A program made the position numbers and the translations under genes. 7,392 nt of DNA from Candidatus Brocadiaceae bacterium (lineage in GTDB: Bacteria; Planctomycetota; MHYJ01; JACQXL01; CAKKQI01), in NCBI GenBank assembly GCA_919901895.1, contig CAKKQI010000264.1, positions 1 through 7,392 of the forward strand, in the 5' to 3' direction. Of this stretch, positions 5,483-7,392 are shown piece by piece (the stretch's first letter is position 1; every line of letters begins with the position of its first letter). The notes beneath the pieces are model-generated. The model did no database searches, was not told where the DNA came from, and was given only the letters and a program-made list of their open reading frames with translations.

Positions 5483-5881
5483 TTACCACACTTCGCAAAG
5501 CACTTCGCCGCCCAATTTAAGTTTTTTACATTCCTTATCGCTCATTACTCCTTTATGGGTGGAGATAATTGCCAGGCCGAACCCGTCAAGAATCTTGCCC
5601 ATCTTGGCAGCATTGCGATAAACCCGCCGGCCGGGTTTGCTAATCCGGACGAGCCGATTGATTAATTTTCCCCCTCGGGCGGTATATTTTAAGTAAACAT
5701 GTAAAGACTGTTTTTTATCTTCAACAGTTGTTTTGACATCCTTAACGTAGCCTTTTTCTTTAAGAATCGCCAGTATCTGTGTTTTTAATCCGGAAGCCGG
5801 AATAACCACTTTTTCTGCGTTACGCATTAGTCCGTTTTTAATGCGGACCAGCATATCCGCAATCGGGTCAGTCATGCTCAT
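5483..5881 (-). CDS. rpsH: 30S ribosomal protein uS8
   Basis: S8 is a primary 16S rRNA-binding protein of the small subunit; in E. coli it also represses the spc operon by binding its mRNA. It has 132 residues, normal length. The N-terminus MTDPIADMLVRIKNG is canonical, the middle has ISKPGRRVYRN (80-90), and the C-terminal signature GLAIISTHKGVMSDKECKKLKLGGEVLCEVW (102-132) is complete. The ATG at 5881 is chosen because AAAGGA (5888-5893) lies 6 nt upstream; a second ATG two codons later is less well placed. Upstream lies a 160-nt repeat-filled spacer. Whether S8 autoregulation exists here cannot be judged from the sequence. Confidence 0.97.
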   Translation of the reverse strand: MSMTDPIADMLVRIKNGLMRNAEKVVIPASGLKTQILAILKEKGYVKDVKTTVEDKKQSLHVYLKYTARGGKLINRLVRISKPGRRVYRNAAKMGKILDGFGLAIISTHKGVMSDKECKKLKLGGEVLCEVW

Positions 5882-5887
5882 AGCGTT

Positions 5888-5893
5888 TCCTTT
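5888..5893 (-). promoter_or_regulatory. Shine-Dalgarno site of rpsH
   Basis: AAAGGA on the minus strand, 6 nt before the ATG at 5881. The spacing supports the first of the two nearby ATG codons. Confidence 0.75.
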
Positions 5894-5901
5894 TAAGTAT
5901 T

Positions 5902-5953
5902 AATTATGAAGTATAAATCATGAAATATGTTTCACTCATAATTCATAACTCAT
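5902..5953. repeat. A/T-rich imperfect inverted repeat
   Basis: The left half, built of ATTATGAAGTATAAATCATG, and the right half TTCACTCATAATTCATAAC (5931 onward) are imperfect reverse complements. Both are made of degenerate units of the type ATGAATTATGA. It lies in the 160-nt spacer 5882-6041, which has no gene. The pairing is imperfect, so structure in RNA is uncertain. Confidence 0.5.
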
Positions 5954-5967
5954 CAGCCGAAAGACTG

Positions 5968-6015
5968 ATCCGTCTCCGCCATAGGACGGATTCGTCCCCG
6001 CCAAGGCGGGGCGAA
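5968..6015. repeat. Two strong hairpins between rpsN and rpsH
   Basis: The first hairpin pairs ATCCGTC (5968-5974) with GACGGAT (5985-5991) around 10 nt. The second spans 5991-6015: the core CCCCGCCAAGGCGGGG (5996-6011) is flanked by TTCG and CGAA, which extend the stem with one bulged base at 5995. Both contain variants of the TCCCG-N6-CGGGA palindrome. They lie about 30 nt after the rpsN stop and could slow ribosomes or protect mRNA ends. There is no T-run, so they do not look like intrinsic terminators. Confidence 0.8.
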
Positions 6016-6041
6016 CATGAAAGGATAAATTATAAATTTAT

Positions 6042-6227
6042 TTAACAGCAGGCTTTTTTGACACCGGGAAGTTTTCCTTCCGAGGCCAGGTTCCTGAAAC
6101 AAATTCGGCACATATTAAACCGGCGTAAAAAAGCCCGCCGGCGTCCGCACAGCGGGCAACGGTTGTATTTTCTGACTTTAAATTTTGGTTCCTGTTGCTG
6201 TTTTATTCTTAATGCTTTACGCGCCAT
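6042..6227 (-). CDS. rpsN: 30S ribosomal protein uS14, zinc-binding short form
   Basis: S14 binds the head of the small subunit. It has 61 residues, the type Z length. The zinc knuckle is C24-X2-C27 and C40-X2-C43, within [29 protein letters not shown] (20-48), so it is the zinc form and not the roughly 100-residue Cys-free form. The N-terminus [19 protein letters not shown] is typical. The C-terminus is unusual: GVKKACC instead of the near-universal GV(K/R)KASW, adding two cysteines, C60 and C61, at the very end. The upstream region is purine-rich but lacks a clear Shine-Dalgarno site. It sits between rplE and rpsH, as expected. Confidence 0.96.
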   Translation of the reverse strand: MARKALRIKQQQEPKFKVRKYNRCPLCGRRRAFLRRFNMCRICFRNLASEGKLPGVKKACC

Positions 6228-6250
6228 AATACTTTTTTTCTTTATCCGTT

Positions 6251-6271
6251 ATTCCGTGCCTGACACGGAAT
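6251..6271. repeat. Palindrome in the rplE-rpsN spacer
   Basis: ATTCCGTG (6251-6258) and CACGGAAT (6264-6271) are perfect 8-nt complements around CCTGA. The hairpin lies upstream of rpsN in the 72-nt spacer 6228-6299. No T-run follows it on the transcribed strand, so a terminator is not proposed. Confidence 0.8.
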
Positions 6272-6280
6272 CCATTCTTT

Positions 6281-6312
6281 AATTAGCGTCTAATTTGTGT
6301 CAATTCGTGTTA
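6281..6312. repeat. AATT/GTGT repeat overlapping the rplE 3' end
   Basis: The stretch is built from spaced AATT units (6281, 6292 and 6302) with GTGT between them, and contains the small palindrome TTAGCGTCTAA (6283-6293). Its right part covers the last rplE codons and the stop at 6300-6302. I recall similar AATT-GTGT intergenic repeats from other genomes, but cannot check this here. Confidence 0.5.
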
Positions 6313-6851
6313 TCACTCCTGAAAGGCATTCCTAAAAGTTTTAAAAGTTCGTAAGAATTTTGCGCCGACCTGTTTTTTATAACGATGGTAATATCCATTC
6401 CCTGGACGAATTTTACCTCGTCAATGTTAATTTCCGGGAAAACGGACTGTTCGGAGATACCCATGTTAAAATTACCCGATTGGTCAAATGAATTTTTATT
6501 CAATCCGCGGAAATCACGCAGGCGCGGGATAACGATGCTGATGAGCCGGTCCAGAAATTCATACATCATTTTTCCGCGCATGGTTACTTTACAGCCAATC
6601 TGCTGTTTTTCCCTTAATTTAAATCCGGCCACACTTTTCCGGGCGCTGGTAATCACCGGTTGCTGACCGGTAATAATGGCTAAATCTTTTACCGCCGCGG
6701 GAATCCGGTCTTTATTCTCAGTGGCTTTACCAACCCCCATGCTGACCACGATTTTTTCCAGCTGGGGAACAGCCATTTTGTTTTTCAGGCTTAACCGCTT
6801 CTGCAATTCCAGCGTGATTTCTTTTTTGTATTTTTCAAGTAATCGGGCCAC
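6300..6851 (-). CDS. rplE: 50S ribosomal protein uL5
   Basis: L5 binds 5S rRNA with L18 and contacts the small subunit. It has 183 residues, about the usual 179-180 plus a short tail. Family blocks are clear: MARLLEKYKKEI, VPQLEKIVVSMGVG (28-41), TGQQPVITSARKSVAGFKLRE (61-81), IGCKVTMRG, DFRGLNKNSFDQSGNFNMGI and FVQGMDITIVI. The protein starts at a GTG (6851), supported by GAGGT (6860-6864) 8 nt upstream. The C-terminus continues past the usual GMPFR end with Ser-Asp-Asn-Thr-Asn, encoded by sequence that looks like an intergenic repeat. The gene follows rplX after 25 nt. Confidence 0.96.
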   Translation of the reverse strand: MARLLEKYKKEITLELQKRLSLKNKMAVPQLEKIVVSMGVGKATENKDRIPAAVKDLAIITGQQPVITSARKSVAGFKLREKQQIGCKVTMRGKMMYEFLDRLISIVIPRLRDFRGLNKNSFDQSGNFNMGISEQSVFPEINIDEVKFVQGMDITIVIKNRSAQNSYELLKLLGMPFRSDNTN

Positions 6852-6859
6852 GGTTCGTT

Positions 6860-6864
6860 ACCTC
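6860..6864 (-). promoter_or_regulatory. Shine-Dalgarno site supporting the GTG start of rplE
   Basis: GAGGT on the minus strand with an 8-nt spacer to the GTG at 6851. No ATG lies at a better distance, so the GTG start is well supported. Confidence 0.8.
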
Positions 6865-6876
6865 ACCATAAATAGT

Positions 6877-7194
6877 TTATAGTTCCGCAATCGGCTGAAG
6901 GCACTTCTTACAGGTGCGCATTTTAGTGCCGTCCGGGGTTATTTTATAATTAATCCGGGTTGGTTTATGACAATTGGTGCAAAGTAATTGGACGTTGGAA
7001 ATTTGAACGGGCGCTTCTCTCTGGATTCGGGCGCCGTGCGGGTATTGCTGGTTGCGTTTCAGGTGTTTCCAGACCAGATGGATTCCCTGCACTGTAACGG
7101 TATTTTTTTCCGGGAAGACCCTGAGTACTTTCCCTTCCTTCCCGTTACCGGCGCCGGTAATTATCTTCACCACGTCATTTTTTCTGATGTTCAT
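6877..7194 (-). CDS. rplX: 50S ribosomal protein uL24
   Basis: L24 is an early assembly initiator of the large subunit near the exit tunnel. It has 105 residues, normal length. The N-terminal KOW motif covers about residues 4-31 (NDVVKIITGAGNGKEGKVLRVFP). The middle has HLKRNQQYPHGARIQREAPVQISNVQL. The C-terminal part has four cysteines, C72, C75, C95 and C98 (CTNC...CKKC), the zinc-ribbon-like tail seen in many bacterial L24 proteins and absent from E. coli. The ATG at 7194 has only a weak AAAGA upstream. It lies between rplN (53-nt spacer, no feature seen) and rplE. Confidence 0.97.
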   Translation of the reverse strand: MNIRKNDVVKIITGAGNGKEGKVLRVFPEKNTVTVQGIHLVWKHLKRNQQYPHGARIQREAPVQISNVQLLCTNCHKPTRINYKITPDGTKMRTCKKCLQPIAEL

Positions 7195-7247
7195 ATCTTT
7201 TATTTCGTAAAAGAGCCGATTTCTTAATTTCCCAATATTCTAATAAC

Positions 7248-7392
7248 CTAGACCACTTCCGGGGCCAGGGAGATAATTTTCATGAAATTTTTGCGTAATT
7301 CGCGGGGAATCGCTCCGAAAATACGGGTGCCCCTGGGATTATTATCCTCATCCAGTAAGACGATGGCATTTTTGTCAAAACGCACGTATGAA
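7248..7392 (-). CDS. rplN: 50S ribosomal protein uL14, C-terminal part
   Basis: This is the 3' end of a gene that begins beyond the right edge; 47 codons and the TAG stop are visible, with the first complete codon starting at 7391. The translation [18 protein letters not shown] then [14 protein letters not shown] and ends [14 protein letters not shown], which is L14. L14 lies at the subunit interface of the 50S subunit. Compared with the usual RELR-X2-(K/N)FMKI, the loop before FMKI seems one residue shorter ([10 protein letters not shown]). The position before rplX is the standard spc order. Confidence 0.95.
   Translation of the reverse strand, partial: SYVRFDKNAIVLLDEDNNPRGTRIFGAIPRELRKNFMKIISLAPEVV

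Noticed and set aside
5953..6018. A 21-codon minus-strand reading frame starting ATG TTC GCC inside the rpsN-rpsH spacer
   Set aside because: It has no Shine-Dalgarno site, runs through two palindromes and resembles no protein I know; it is best read as chance.

Overview
This window is a stretch of a bacterial ribosomal-protein gene cluster (S10/spc/alpha region), with every gene on the minus strand, so transcription runs from high to low coordinates. In transcription order: rplN (uL14, 3' part only), rplX (uL24), rplE (uL5), rpsN (uS14, zinc-binding short form), rpsH (uS8), rplF (uL6), rplR (uL18), rpsE (uS5), rplO (uL15), secY, adk, map, infA (IF-1) and rpmJ (bL36). A ribosome-binding site for the next gene, presumably rpsM, lies at the very edge. 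No gene looks broken, and no convincing plus-strand gene was found.

The organism is a bacterium of moderate GC content that uses Shine-Dalgarno sites (AGGAG/GAGGT) before several genes. It has a zinc-type S14 and a zinc-lid adenylate kinase. It has no rpmD (uL30) between rpsE and rplO, where the two genes overlap by 4 nt. SecY, with its YGGQRHYLPLR segment, and the repeat-rich spacers remind me of uncultivated PVC-like or Omnitrophota-type lineages. That is a weak impression from memory; the sequence here cannot fix the phylum.

The genes work together in the usual way. The r-proteins build both ribosomal subunits. SecY is the membrane channel for secreted and membrane proteins. Adk balances adenine nucleotides. 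MetAP (map) removes initiator methionine from new proteins. IF-1 acts in initiation. Coupling is tight at rpsE/rplO (4-nt overlap), secY/adk (2-nt gap), adk/map (4-nt overlap), infA/rpmJ (2-nt gap) and rplF/rplR (5-nt gap).

The unusual part is what lies between the other genes. Five spacers (infA-map 128 nt, rplO-secY 109 nt, rplR-rpsE 203 nt, rpsN-rpsH 160 nt, rplE-rpsN 72 nt), plus the 67-nt rpsH-rplF spacer, are filled with short palindromes and inverted or direct repeats. Two families recur. One is a GATTACAC/GTGTAATC motif. The other is a 14-16 bp mini-palindrome of the form TCCCG-N6-CGGGA. In two places the mini-palindrome sits exactly inside one arm of a larger inverted repeat, flanked by a short duplication; removing it restores a perfect arm. 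Repeats also touch genes: one appears to supply the last codons and stop of rplE, and another runs into the Shine-Dalgarno site of rplF.
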